64,000 nt of DNA from positions 248,001 to 312,000 of the forward strand of contig JAHDQO010000007.1 of the NCBI GenBank assembly GCA_018433765.1, in the 5' to 3' direction. Shown one piece after another: positions 36,429 to 46,028 of the stretch. The notes beneath the pieces are model-generated. The model had not been told where the DNA came from, ran no database searches, and saw nothing but the letters and a program-made list of their open reading frames with translations. Every line of letters starts with the position of its first letter. Positions within the stretch are counted from its first letter, which is position 1. Position numbers and translations under genes: made by a program. This stretch comes from Tissierellales bacterium (GTDB lineage Bacteria > Bacillota > Clostridia > Tissierellales > Sedimentibacteraceae).

Positions 36429-37586
36429 TTATCTTGAAAGTCTGTTTCTATATTTTTTTATAGTTACAATAATAATACATGTAGAAATCATCATTAATAT
36501 ACTACCCAAAATATTAGTAATTCTAAATCCTCCGATATTGTATAAGATTTGACCTATGAAAACAACCAAAATATTTGTGACTGATATCAGACCTGCAAGT
36601 ATTGACATAAATGTAGATTTTCTATCCGGTACAACTTCTGACGCAAGCAATTGAAATACAGGCCATGCACTATCCAAAGAAAATGAAAATAAATACATAC
36701 ATATATAAAGCAAGGGTGTTTTTACAAATGATAATGGAAGTATTACTATTACAACTGCACCAAACATAATTTTTGCATACTTAAATCTATCTACTTTATC
36801 TAGTAATACAACACTAACCAAAGCAGCCGTTATAGTTCCAAGCCCTCCAGCTGTATAAGCATAACCAGATTGAGTTATAGTTTTATTTAATGCATTTAAA
36901 ATATGAACACTTAAATATCCAAATACACATGTGCCTGCAAAAGTTAGTAAGCACTGCAATATTATAAAGTTTCTCGCAACTTTATCGTGTACTATTTCTT
37001 TTATATCACTTATGTTTATTTTTCCATTATTATCTTCTGCTTTAACTTCAGGGATGAACAGCAAAGCAAAAAACAATATAATGGAATAAATTAAATACAA
37101 CTTATACAACATTTCTATTCCATAATTTAATGTTATTTGTGTAGTATATATAGGAGACAATACTATTCCAAGAGCAAATGCAACTCTTATTATACCAAAT
37201 ACCTTACCTCTGTTTTCATATGGAACTATATCTCCTAAATAACTTAAAATTATTGCATTTACAGTATAAACGAAAAACCCAGTCAAAGCCCTAGAAATAA
37301 TGAATTGAACTAAACTACTAGATAAAATTATGCAGATACTTCCAACTGCAAATAAAACTAGACTGATTAATAGATATTTTTTTCTTCCATATTTATCTGC
37401 AAAATTTCCGCAGAATGGTGAAAAAAAACCTACAGCATACGCACCAATACTTAAATACATAACCATACTTCCTTCTGCTCCAAAGCTTTCTATTGCATAT
37501 GCACCTATTGCAAGAAGACCTGACATTTCAAAAGATGCTACCATTTGTAATAAAAACAAAATCGTAATAGTATAGTATTTTCTCAT
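36429..37586 (-). CDS. Major facilitator superfamily transporter
   Basis: 385 residues with about 12 membrane segments. The MFS loop motif between segments 2 and 3 is NFADKYGRKKYLL. VPYENRGKVFGIIRV and VVPDRKSTFMSILAG are typical of drug-efflux or sugar-efflux type MFS. Substrate unknown. GGAGG precedes the ATG. Convergent with the small membrane protein gene, four bases apart. Confidence 0.87.
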   Translation of the reverse strand: MRKYYTITILFLLQMVASFEMSGLLAIGAYAIESFGAEGSMVMYLSIGAYAVGFFSPFCGNFADKYGRKKYLLISLVLFAVGSICIILSSSLVQFIISRALTGFFVYTVNAIILSYLGDIVPYENRGKVFGIIRVAFALGIVLSPIYTTQITLNYGIEMLYKLYLIYSIILFFALLFIPEVKAEDNNGKINISDIKEIVHDKVARNFIILQCLLTFAGTCVFGYLSVHILNALNKTITQSGYAYTAGGLGTITAALVSVVLLDKVDRFKYAKIMFGAVVIVILPLSFVKTPLLYICMYLFSFSLDSAWPVFQLLASEVVPDRKSTFMSILAGLISVTNILVVFIGQILYNIGGFRITNILGSILMMISTCIIIVTIKKYRNRLSR

Positions 37587-37643
37587 AGATCCTCCAATTT
37601 ATTTATACAGTTGTTAAGATACTAATATTTTTTATATTAATCA

Positions 37644-39683
37644 TTATATAATTTCTAAAATTCTTTTTTCAACTACTATATCTTTATCAAGCTTAACATT
37701 ATTCTTATTTTTAAATTTGATAGTTATAGTATTAGTATCTATATCCTTTATTTTGCCACTGCCAAACTTAACATGTTTTACGTCTGCACCTATCTTTAGT
37801 TTTTCCTTATATTTTTCATTACTTCCATAAATAATCTCATTTACAAACAATGAAGTTTTTTGTGGTGCTAAGATATATAAGTATTTTTTTGCCCTGGTCA
37901 TTCCAACATAAAATACTCTTCTTTCTTCTTCAAGCATTTCTTCATATTCTTCAGTTGTTTTTCCTTTTTCATCTGGTGGAAATTCTCCATCAATGTTATC
38001 TATCATAAGTACTGTATCAAATTCCAATCCTTTTACACTGTGAATTGTAGATAATGTTATTCTACTTCCCTTATTTTTACTTGATTGCTTTATTTTATCA
38101 TTTAATTCATCTATTTTATTTAAAAAATCTGCTAAGGTCAAGCAATTAGCAGCAATTTCACTTAATATTTCAAGCATTAGAAGTGCACTAGAATAGTTAA
38201 CTCTTCCTTCTTCATCTAGCCTATTTAAGTATTCCATATACTCTATTTCATTTTTTATATACTCTACAGCTTCCATCGGTGTTAGTTTACTAACAGCTTC
38301 TAAATCTTTTTTAAATCTTTTTATATTTTTAATATTGTTTTTATTTAAGTTTTTATACTTTCGTAATTTATTAATTACAGTAAGTTTTGGATAACTATCA
38401 TCAAGTACAAAATTGCACATTGTTTTTGAAAAATAGGTATAACTTTTATAATAAATTCTAGAAAAAGATTTTTTATCATATAGGTTTAATGACAATTTAA
38501 TAAAAGCTGTAATATCCAAAACTACAAAATTATTAAAAAATTTATTCTTATCTTCTTTGATATAAAAATCTATATTATTACTGCTGAGACTATTAGCAAT
38601 TATTATCGATGAAATATTGTTTCTATACAATACAGCTATATTTTCATCTCTGCTTTCTAATATTTTTTTTAGAACAAATTTACTCTGCTTAGCTCTTGTA
38701 TCAAATTTTGCAATATTAACCTCATTTTGGGCTTTATTTTTTGTATATATATTTTTTTCATATCTACAGTCGTTTATTTCAATAAATTTTCTAGCGGTAT
38801 TAACTATATGTTTATCTGACCTATAATTATTATCAAGATAATAAATTTTACTATCTTTGTATTGGTTTTTGAAATTTAATATAAATTCAGGGTAACTACC
38901 TCTAAAAGAATATATAGACTGATCATCATCACCTACCATAAAAAGGTTACTATTAGAAATGAGCTTTATTATTTCATGCTGTATTTTTGAAGTATCTTGA
39001 ACTTCATCTACTTGTATATATTGATAAGTATTTTTTATATAACTATTATAATTTTTTACATTCTTTAATATTTTAACACAATAAATTAACATATCATCAA
39101 AGTCTATTAAATTATTTTGAACTTTGTATTCTTGATAATTATCATATATATTACTAAAATTTTTAATCTTAATACCATAATCCATATATTCATAAGGATT
39201 AAGCATCATATTAGTTACGTATCCAATTTTGTTTGATAAATTCTCTATTTCCTCTACATTTATGCTGCTGTAATATTTATTTTTATATTCCTCTTTTAAT
39301 ATATTAGCTAAAATACTATAATTATTATTTAATATATTTAAAGCTTTACCATGTTTGTTATAGTAGTCTCTAACAATTGTATATGCAAAAGCATGTATAG
39401 TTGAAAAATCTGCATATTTCCTATACTCTTCTCCAAACCACATTTGAAATCTTGTTCTCATTTCTAAAGCTGCCATCTTCGAAAAAGTAATAGTTAATAT
39501 TTTTTTTTCTTTAATTCTATTTTCAAAAACCAAACGTCCTCCACGAGCAGTTATAACAGTGGTCTTACCTGAACCAGCTGTAGATAATACTAATGCATGT
39601 CCTTCATTGTGATTTGCTGCTTCTATCTGCTGACTGTTAAGTTTTATATTATTTTTTTTATATAAGTAATCAAAGTATTGCAT
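37644..39683 (-). CDS. UvrD/PcrA-type superfamily I DNA helicase
   Basis: 679 residues, slightly shorter than typical PcrA. Motif I LSTAGSGKTTVITAR, motif Ia FSKMAALEMRTRF, motif II QVDEVQDTSKIQ, motif III VGDDDQSIYSFRG, motif V TIHSVKGLEFDTV and motif VI RRVFYVGMTRAKKYLYI are all present. The C-terminus has VKHVKFGSGKIKDID, the Tudor-like end that binds RNA polymerase in PcrA. It lacks some of the usual 2B length, so it may be a paralog rather than the main PcrA. Confidence 0.9.
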   Translation of the reverse strand: MQYFDYLYKKNNIKLNSQQIEAANHNEGHALVLSTAGSGKTTVITARGGRLVFENRIKEKKILTITFSKMAALEMRTRFQMWFGEEYRKYADFSTIHAFAYTIVRDYYNKHGKALNILNNNYSILANILKEEYKNKYYSSINVEEIENLSNKIGYVTNMMLNPYEYMDYGIKIKNFSNIYDNYQEYKVQNNLIDFDDMLIYCVKILKNVKNYNSYIKNTYQYIQVDEVQDTSKIQHEIIKLISNSNLFMVGDDDQSIYSFRGSYPEFILNFKNQYKDSKIYYLDNNYRSDKHIVNTARKFIEINDCRYEKNIYTKNKAQNEVNIAKFDTRAKQSKFVLKKILESRDENIAVLYRNNISSIIIANSLSSNNIDFYIKEDKNKFFNNFVVLDITAFIKLSLNLYDKKSFSRIYYKSYTYFSKTMCNFVLDDSYPKLTVINKLRKYKNLNKNNIKNIKRFKKDLEAVSKLTPMEAVEYIKNEIEYMEYLNRLDEEGRVNYSSALLMLEILSEIAANCLTLADFLNKIDELNDKIKQSSKNKGSRITLSTIHSVKGLEFDTVLMIDNIDGEFPPDEKGKTTEEYEEMLEEERRVFYVGMTRAKKYLYILAPQKTSLFVNEIIYGSNEKYKEKLKIGADVKHVKFGSGKIKDIDTNTITIKFKNKNNVKLDKDIVVEKRILEII

Positions 39684-39721
39684 TTAATTCCTCTTTACAA
39701 ATATCATATTTAGTCTGCTAT

Positions 39722-40030
39722 TTAACTATTTTTTTGTTCTATAGAAGTAATATAATCTAAGCTTAGTATAACAGTTTTTTTACCTGTATCTATTTTTAGC
39801 CAATTGTCTTCTACAGCTTTAATTATACCATTATATGAAGTACCCCAACTTCCTGTTGAAACAATACATTTTTCATTTATTAATTCTTTTATTAAATCAT
39901 TAGAAATAGCCATATTTTTTATTCTCCTCTCTTTATCCTTTTTATAAAATATAATTCTTCTACTTCTATTGAATTGCACAATAGCTATAAATATAGGTAG
40001 AAAAATAACAATATATAAAGCTGGATTCAT
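39722..40030 (-). CDS. Small membrane-anchored protein, DUF6897-like
   Basis: 102 residues from the ATG at 40030 (GGAGG upstream; the frame extends 11 codons further but crosses that site). One N-terminal membrane segment (about 4-20), a basic linker, then a small beta-rich domain (LIKELINEKCIVSTGSWG, DYITSIEQ) resembling a short Sm-like or DUF6897 domain. Function unknown. Confidence 0.6.
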   Translation of the reverse strand: MNPALYIVIFLPIFIAIVQFNRSRRIIFYKKDKERRIKNMAISNDLIKELINEKCIVSTGSWGTSYNGIIKAVEDNWLKIDTGKKTVILSLDYITSIEQKNS

Positions 40031-40168
40031 AATCTTTCCTCCAAAAAACTTCTTTATAAACAATAACCTTATAATTATATAGCATAATTATTTTATATTG
40101 CAATAAAAGTTTTTATTCAATTTATATTATTTTAAATTCAATTATTAACTATTAATTAACAAACTTTC

Positions 40169-41425
40169 TCATAGAATACTTTTCATATCAGGATACTCAT
40201 CTACAGGATATCCTCCTAAAACAGGTTTTAATCCACTTCCTATATATTCAGCCCTTATTAATGAATTTACTCCATATTTTTCACGTATCATATCTATTGT
40301 TGAATCCAACTTCTCCATCTTCATACTATATTCATCTTGAAAAAAAGTTATCTGCTTCTTGCTTACTATTTCTAAATCTGTGAATCTTACATTCATATGC
40401 CTAATTGGTTTTCCATTCCATGCTTCATCAAATAATTCCCTAATATTTTTAAACAGTTCATAGGTAGAATTTGTAAAAGTAAGCATCTTTCTTTGATGAG
40501 ATAAATATCCAAAGTCTTTATTTTTTATACCTACCGATACTACTCTGCACTGCATAGCAGCATCTCTTAATCTTTTAGCAGCAGTTTCTACAAGACTTAA
40601 AAGTATTTTATAAGCAGTAGAAGCATCTTCCACATCAAAATGAATAGTACTTCCATTTCCTACTCCCTTAAAAGGTATTTGATTTTGTCCAGTAAATATA
40701 GAATCATCTCTTCCCCATGCATAGTTATAAATAAGTCTGCCGTGAGATTTTAAAACTGATGACAATAATTCATAATCACTATTAGCCAATTGCCCTATAG
40801 TATATATTCCTATTCTATTGAGCTTAGGTTTTGTTCTTCTTCCAACCATGAATAGTTCTTCAACAGGCAAAGGCCACAACTTATCTTTAATTTCTTCTGG
40901 ATATAAGGTATGAACATTGTCAGGTTTTAAAAATTCACTTGCCTGCTTTGCCAATAGCTTATTAACAGACACTCCTATATTTACTGTAAATCCAAATTGT
41001 TCTTTTATTCTTTCTTTAATTTTATATGCTGTATCTTCAGGAGTTTTGCATAATTTTTCCATGCCAGTAAAGTTTAAAAAACATTCATCTATGCTAAAAA
41101 CATCAATATTGGGTGAATATTCTTTAAGCAGTTCTCTTAAAGCTTTGCTGGCTTTTATATATAAATCATAATTAGGTGGTATAATTAATAAGTTTTTACA
41201 TTTTTGCCTAGCTTCCATAAGTGATTCACCAGTTTTTATTCCCATTTTTTTTGCAGGTATAGATTTGGCTAGCACTATACCATGCCTTTTCTTTTCATTT
41301 CCACCTATTACTGATGGTATATCTCTTATATCATTGCATATTCCTATTTGCTTATCATAGGCAGCCTGCCACGATAAAAAAGCAGAATTAACATCAACAT
41401 GCATAACTATATTTTTTATATCCAT
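40169..41425 (-). CDS. dinB: Y-family DNA polymerase IV
   Basis: About 418 residues. Catalytic motifs are HVDVNSAFLSW (Asp) at the start and FSIDECFLNFTG (Asp-Glu). PAKKMGIKTGESLMEAR and the little-finger region to the end follow. It performs error-prone bypass of damaged DNA. The ATG at 41425 is preferred, with AAAGGA upstream; 41446 and 41434 are alternatives. A LexA box lies about 50 bases upstream, so it is SOS controlled. Confidence 0.92.
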   Translation of the reverse strand: MDIKNIVMHVDVNSAFLSWQAAYDKQIGICNDIRDIPSVIGGNEKKRHGIVLAKSIPAKKMGIKTGESLMEARQKCKNLLIIPPNYDLYIKASKALRELLKEYSPNIDVFSIDECFLNFTGMEKLCKTPEDTAYKIKERIKEQFGFTVNIGVSVNKLLAKQASEFLKPDNVHTLYPEEIKDKLWPLPVEELFMVGRRTKPKLNRIGIYTIGQLANSDYELLSSVLKSHGRLIYNYAWGRDDSIFTGQNQIPFKGVGNGSTIHFDVEDASTAYKILLSLVETAAKRLRDAAMQCRVVSVGIKNKDFGYLSHQRKMLTFTNSTYELFKNIRELFDEAWNGKPIRHMNVRFTDLEIVSKKQITFFQDEYSMKMEKLDSTIDMIREKYGVNSLIRAEYIGSGLKPVLGGYPVDEYPDMKSIL

Positions 41426-41473
41426 ATTAAATTGCATTCCTTTCATTTTGCTAATCTACTTTTATAAAATTTT

Positions 41474-41487
41474 CGAACGTATGTTTG
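41474..41487. promoter_or_regulatory. LexA (SOS) box upstream of dinB
   Basis: CGAACGTATGTTTG fits the Gram-positive LexA consensus CGAACRNRYGTTYG at every position. It lies upstream of dinB, a typical SOS gene. Confidence 0.85.
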
Positions 41488-41565
41488 ATTGTTTATTTAA
41501 TTATATCACCTTTTATAGTTTTTTAAAACAGAATTTTTTATCGGGTTTTCCATTTATATACAAAA

Positions 41566-41597
41566 ATATTACAAGTGGTCTTTACCTCTTGTAATAT
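41566..41597 (-). terminator. Orphan terminator-like hairpin between dinB and the methyltransferase gene
   Basis: A 10-bp perfect stem ATATTACAAG/CTTGTAATAT, a T-T mismatch, and an inner GGT/ACC pair with a CTTT loop. On the minus strand it is followed by TTTTTG. No minus-strand gene ends here; the upstream gene is on the plus strand. It may end antisense transcription or a small RNA. Confidence 0.6.
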
Positions 41598-41700
41598 CTT
41601 ATTTTCATTAATATTATATCATATTTTTTGGTTAAATAACAGACTTACAATTATTTGTAATTATTGATAAACTATAAAAAAACTTATACGGTGGTAAAAA

Positions 41701-42678
41701 ATGAATATATATAATAAAATTATTTCTTTAATTTCATATCAACTATCAATAAATAACAATAAAAATTTATTTTGTAAAAATAACATATTATCAATTAATT
41801 ATTTAGAACAATTTTTAATATCATATAAACAAGAAATCTTAAGTTATTTTGAAAATGAACAAAAAAGTAACCTGCTCAAATATCTAAAAAAAGAAATACC
41901 TTTAATTTTTTACAATATAAATCAATATATTGACTTTACTAATGACGATTTAAACTTATTAGAAATTATATATTCAAAATTGCTAAAAGATATATATTAT
42001 TTATTAAAAAATGATATATGCTGTTCAATGCATATAGAAAATATTTTGAAACATCATTATCAAAATTTAGCATGCTGGATAAAACAAACTAATCCTTTTA
42101 CATATGAGTTATACAAGAATCAATCTCATTTTCTTAGTAAAGAAATCTGCAGTGAATACACTGTAGAAACACAAATAAAAGTTTTACATCTTCCCCTTAA
42201 TAATTTGACTGAACCAGTACTTGACATAGGATGCGGAAAATCAGGTAATCTTGTTAAAATGCTAAGAGAATATGGTTATGAGGCTTATGGTTTTAACAGA
42301 ATTATGTTATATAAAACCAATTACATATTTGAAGATAACTGGATGGATTTTGATTTTACTCCTAATAAATGGGGTACAATAATATCACATCTCAGTTTTG
42401 CAAACCACTTTAAATATAATCATTTAAGCGGCAATCTTTCAACAGACTATGCAAAAAAATATATGCAAATATTATCCAGTCTTAAAACAATGGGAGTATT
42501 TTATTACGCTCCAAGTTTACCTTTTATAGAAAATTTACTCCCAAAAGAAGACTTTATTATTAGTAGAAACACTATTGGAAATTATAATCATGGTTGTAAT
42601 AATAAATATTATTCAATGCTATCATCATGTATAACAAAATTAGGTCAAAAGAGAAGATTTAGAACCGCAATAATATAG
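41701..42678 (+). CDS. SAM-dependent methyltransferase-like protein with helical N-terminal domain
   Basis: 325 residues. The first 170 are AT-coded and helical with no known motif. From about 173 the class I methyltransferase motif I appears (PVLDIGCGKSGNLVKMLREY), followed by a weaker Rossmann part (WGTIISHLSFANHF). The function is unknown. The 3' end overlaps the end of the HelD-like gene by 39 bases, tail to tail. GGTGG precedes the ATG. Confidence 0.6.
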   Translation: MNIYNKIISLISYQLSINNNKNLFCKNNILSINYLEQFLISYKQEILSYFENEQKSNLLKYLKKEIPLIFYNINQYIDFTNDDLNLLEIIYSKLLKDIYYLLKNDICCSMHIENILKHHYQNLACWIKQTNPFTYELYKNQSHFLSKEICSEYTVETQIKVLHLPLNNLTEPVLDIGCGKSGNLVKMLREYGYEAYGFNRIMLYKTNYIFEDNWMDFDFTPNKWGTIISHLSFANHFKYNHLSGNLSTDYAKKYMQILSSLKTMGVFYYAPSLPFIENLLPKEDFIISRNTIGNYNHGCNNKYYSMLSSCITKLGQKRRFRTAII

Positions 42679-44859
42679 TGTCAGTTTATGTAATGCTCTT
42701 GTTGAAGCTACATATAAAAGTTTTATATCAAGCTCGTTCTTTGAATAAGAACCTTCTGTACAATTATAAATTATAACACCATCAAATTCTAATCCCTTAG
42801 ACATATAAATAGGTATAATTACAATACCACCTTTGTATTCTGTATCGTTACTACTTATTAACTGTATATCTTCATCAATTAGTTTTACAAGCTGATTATA
42901 TACTTTTCTGCTTTCTCCATTTGTTTTACATATTATAGCTATTGATTTAAATCCTTTATTCATAAGGGCTAAGATATTATTAGAGATATTTTCAATCATA
43001 TCATTTTCATTTTTGCATTTAATAACATCAGGTTTGTCTCCACTTCTTAATACTGGCTCAGCCTGAATTAAGTTTTTATTTCTACTGTTATTAATTATTT
43101 TATTAGCAAATTCCATAATTTCTTTTGTTGACCGGTAACATTTCTTAATTTTTAAGAATTGTGTATTTTCTTTTCGGAATACATTTTCAATAAAATCATT
43201 CCAATCATCCGTTCCACTATACGAATATATACCTTGTGATAAATCTCCTACAATAGTAAAAGAATTATTTTCACTTAATTCTTTTAAAATAATCATTTGA
43301 ATTGAGTTATAATCTTGTGCTTCATCAACTACAATGTGATTGAATTTAAAATTTTCTTTTAGTCCTGACAATTTTATCTTTAAATAAGTTAAAGGTGCCA
43401 AATCTTCAGGTTCATATATTTTTTTATCAAAAACACTCTTACAGTATTCTGAAATATATATAACATCGCTATAAGTAAAATTGTCATTTACATATAATGA
43501 TAACAAATCCTTATTCGTCATAATTTCCTTATAAACTTTTTCAATATTTATTTTAACTATAGACTTAAAATAAGTATTAATAGAATTAATCATATCTTCT
43601 TCTATATTTTCAACAAAATCATATTTACTGACAAGCTGATCTACTGATTGGGTTTTATTCTCAACAATTTTTTTAACATACTTATTAATTCTATCTTTAT
43701 AAGTACCTTTAATATATCCTCGTAATCTTTTTACTCTTCTAATCAGTGGAACATATGAATAATTCACATAAAATAACTCATTAAGCTCACCCGCTGAATA
43801 AATACCATGACCTTTTATACTAATTCCTCTATCTTTAGGAATCATCTTTTTTTGTAATTCAATTATATAATCATCAATTATTTTTTTTAATAGTATCGAT
43901 CCTTTAAAAGAAGAAACTTTCATTAAGTTTTCTCTATATTCTGCATTTATAATATTTTTGTCAAGTAGCTTAACTATTTTGTCTTCTTTATCTAAAAGCT
44001 TCAGATTTTTTCCTATGATATTAATACTCAATTCTTCAAATGTTGATTGACATATTTCGTCAATGCCTAGATCCGGTAAGACATCGCTGATATAATTGAG
44101 AAACAACTTATTAGGTACAAGAGTTAAAATTTTTTCTGGTTTTAGACTATCTTTATATGTATACATCAGATATGCTATTCTATGAAGAACTATAGTTGTT
44201 TTACCGCTCCCAGCAGCTCCCTGCACTATAATGACTTTATTTCTTTCGGCTCTAATTATATCATTTTGCTCACTTTGTATAGTCATTACTATATCTTTTA
44301 ATCTATTGTCTTTTTTCTCCCACAAGGCTTTTTGCAAGAACTCATCCATAGGTGTTAACCCTTTATCAAATATATTTATGAGTTTTCTATCTTGGATTTC
44401 ATACTGCCTTTTTAAAGATAATTCACCAATTACTAATCCATCAGGCGAACGATACATGGCCTCACCTAGCTCACCACTATAATAAATTCCCGAAATTGGA
44501 GCTCTCCAATCTACTATAAGCATCTTCTTATCTTCTTTATTAAGTAAACTTGTTTTTCCAATGTAAAAGCTTTCTTTTTCTTTGCTGTCAAGTTTTTGAA
44601 AGTCAATTCTTCCGAAATAAGGTTTACCATATGAACGTATGTATTCTGACAATTTTCTGGAATGTATTTCAAACATATGACTTGCCATTTCAAATTCTGT
44701 TACAAAACCTCCATTACTAGTTTTACGAATACCTTCTGTTTTTTTCTCAAAATAACTGACACGTTCCTCGAGCATAGTAATTTCACTGTCAATTTTGCTA
44801 CACATTTCATTAAGTCTTTCTTTTTCAATACTATATTGTGGATGTCTAGGTGCCTGCAT
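42640..44859 (-). CDS. HelD-like superfamily I helicase (RNA polymerase recycling factor type)
   Basis: 739 residues from the ATG at 44859 (GAGGAGG upstream; the ATG at 44874 precedes that site). N-terminal coiled-coil (LNEMCSKIDSEITMLEERV), then IGKTSL..DWRAPISGIYY, Walker A VQGAAGSGKTTIVLHRIAYL, motif II VDEAQDYNSIQM, and C-terminal MSKGLEFDGVI with VASTRALHKLTL. The layout matches HelD, which removes stalled RNA polymerase from DNA. Can also confer rifampicin tolerance in some HelD classes; not testable here. Confidence 0.88.
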   Translation of the reverse strand: MQAPRHPQYSIEKERLNEMCSKIDSEITMLEERVSYFEKKTEGIRKTSNGGFVTEFEMASHMFEIHSRKLSEYIRSYGKPYFGRIDFQKLDSKEKESFYIGKTSLLNKEDKKMLIVDWRAPISGIYYSGELGEAMYRSPDGLVIGELSLKRQYEIQDRKLINIFDKGLTPMDEFLQKALWEKKDNRLKDIVMTIQSEQNDIIRAERNKVIIVQGAAGSGKTTIVLHRIAYLMYTYKDSLKPEKILTLVPNKLFLNYISDVLPDLGIDEICQSTFEELSINIIGKNLKLLDKEDKIVKLLDKNIINAEYRENLMKVSSFKGSILLKKIIDDYIIELQKKMIPKDRGISIKGHGIYSAGELNELFYVNYSYVPLIRRVKRLRGYIKGTYKDRINKYVKKIVENKTQSVDQLVSKYDFVENIEEDMINSINTYFKSIVKINIEKVYKEIMTNKDLLSLYVNDNFTYSDVIYISEYCKSVFDKKIYEPEDLAPLTYLKIKLSGLKENFKFNHIVVDEAQDYNSIQMIILKELSENNSFTIVGDLSQGIYSYSGTDDWNDFIENVFRKENTQFLKIKKCYRSTKEIMEFANKIINNSRNKNLIQAEPVLRSGDKPDVIKCKNENDMIENISNNILALMNKGFKSIAIICKTNGESRKVYNQLVKLIDEDIQLISSNDTEYKGGIVIIPIYMSKGLEFDGVIIYNCTEGSYSKNELDIKLLYVASTRALHKLTLYYCGSKSSLLT

Positions 44860-45067
44860 AATATCCCTCCTCATTTGAATTGGTAAAGAATATTATATTT
44901 ATAACTATAGAAAAAATCAATATTAATATAACACGTTCTTTATTCTCCTATTACTTTCCATTAAAAATAAATTGTACAAGCTAGTATTTTCTTAAAAATG
45001 CTAAAAATATCTTGCCAAGTCTGCATTTTTTTAGTATACTATTGATTGAATTAGAAATAATTTTAAA

Positions 45068-45091
45068 AGCTCTGACATATATATCAGAGCT
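45068..45091 (-). terminator. Terminator of the NlpC/P60-like gene
   Basis: Stem AGCTCTGA/TCAGAGCT, 8-base loop, followed by TTTTAAAATT on the minus strand and CTTTTGTTTTTTTG on the plus strand, so it may work in both directions. Confidence 0.75.
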
Positions 45092-45124
45092 CTTTTGTTT
45101 TTTTGTTCATATATTAATACTTTA

Positions 45125-45679
45125 TTAACTTGCACTTCTGTACATGTTATAATCTAATATCTTTCCTTCATAGATTTTCTTCAATTTTTTATTCATATAA
45201 AAATCATTAGGAGTAACAAGAGCAGGATTTTTTCTCTCAAATAAATCTATTCCACTTTGTTGCAAAACATATGCAACAAAATTCGAACAAAAATATCCGT
45301 ATGGTAATTTAATTGGGTGATTAATTATTATACCTAAGAAACCTAGTGCATTAAAGTAATACCTTCTTCGGTTCTTCTTAAATTTATCTACATTTTTTCT
45401 TAAATTCAGATAATTTTCATATGTTACATTCAGTTCATAAATAGTACAAACTGTTTCACTAAAATAGTAATATACTCCTCCTTCGTCCAATTCTTCTTGT
45501 ACGAATCCTCCCCATGCAGGAAACCAAGGTTTTTTTCGACCAAAACTATATATTTCATGAAGTTCATCGTCAAAACATATTGATACATGATTGTAAGGTA
45601 TTTTTGTATATTTACCTATCATACGAGTAAGCAATGTTCCTGTGTTTGATAATACTATATATATTTTTGTGTTTTTCAT
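45125..45679 (-). CDS. Permuted NlpC/P60 (YiiX-like) papain-fold protein
   Basis: 184 residues. KIPYNHVSICFDDE gives a His near residue 31, and GYFCSNFVAYVLQQSGI gives the Cys near residue 130; this His-before-Cys order is that of the permuted papain fold (YiiX/YaeF type). It may be a cysteine peptidase or acyltransferase. No signal peptide. It stands alone with its own terminator. Confidence 0.7.
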   Translation of the reverse strand: MKNTKIYIVLSNTGTLLTRMIGKYTKIPYNHVSICFDDELHEIYSFGRKKPWFPAWGGFVQEELDEGGVYYYFSETVCTIYELNVTYENYLNLRKNVDKFKKNRRRYYFNALGFLGIIINHPIKLPYGYFCSNFVAYVLQQSGIDLFERKNPALVTPNDFYMNKKLKKIYEGKILDYNMYRSAS

Positions 45680-45922
45680 TTTAATACGTCCCTTTTGTAA
45701 TATGTTATAAGTTTTTTTATAATTTTATAAACTATTATAACTTCATATTTATAAGAAGTCTATGGAATTAATATATTTTTAATCCAAAACTTATCTTTTT
45801 TTAACAAAGAAACGTTTTCACTAATAAAAATTAATAAAGTATTTTTTTCAAAACCATTTAGTGTATTTTTTTATAATATATGTAATTTTATAATATAGAC
45901 CAACGTAATTATATTATTAATT
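45680..45922. other. AT-rich intergenic region before brnQ
   Basis: Divergent promoter region between the YiiX-like gene and brnQ. No T-box or other leader motif was found; apart from the promoter at its right edge I see nothing specific. Confidence 0.5.
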
Positions 45923-45951
45923 TTGACAAATTTAAACATTAAAGTTATAAT
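45923..45951 (+). promoter_or_regulatory. Consensus sigma-70 promoter of brnQ
   Basis: TTGACA (45923-45928), 17-base spacer, TATAAT (45946-45951): a perfect consensus on the plus strand, about 70 bases upstream of the brnQ ATG. Confidence 0.82.
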
Positions 45952-46028
45952 AATAGTTTAGTCTTATTTTTTAATCTATTATTAATTTGACAAACACACT
46001 AAAACATAATTTGAAACGGAGGAAAGAA

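Noticed and set aside
45680-46028. T-box or other amino-acid leader before brnQ
   Set aside because: No AGGGUGGNACCGCG-like element or terminator was found; only a simple promoter.
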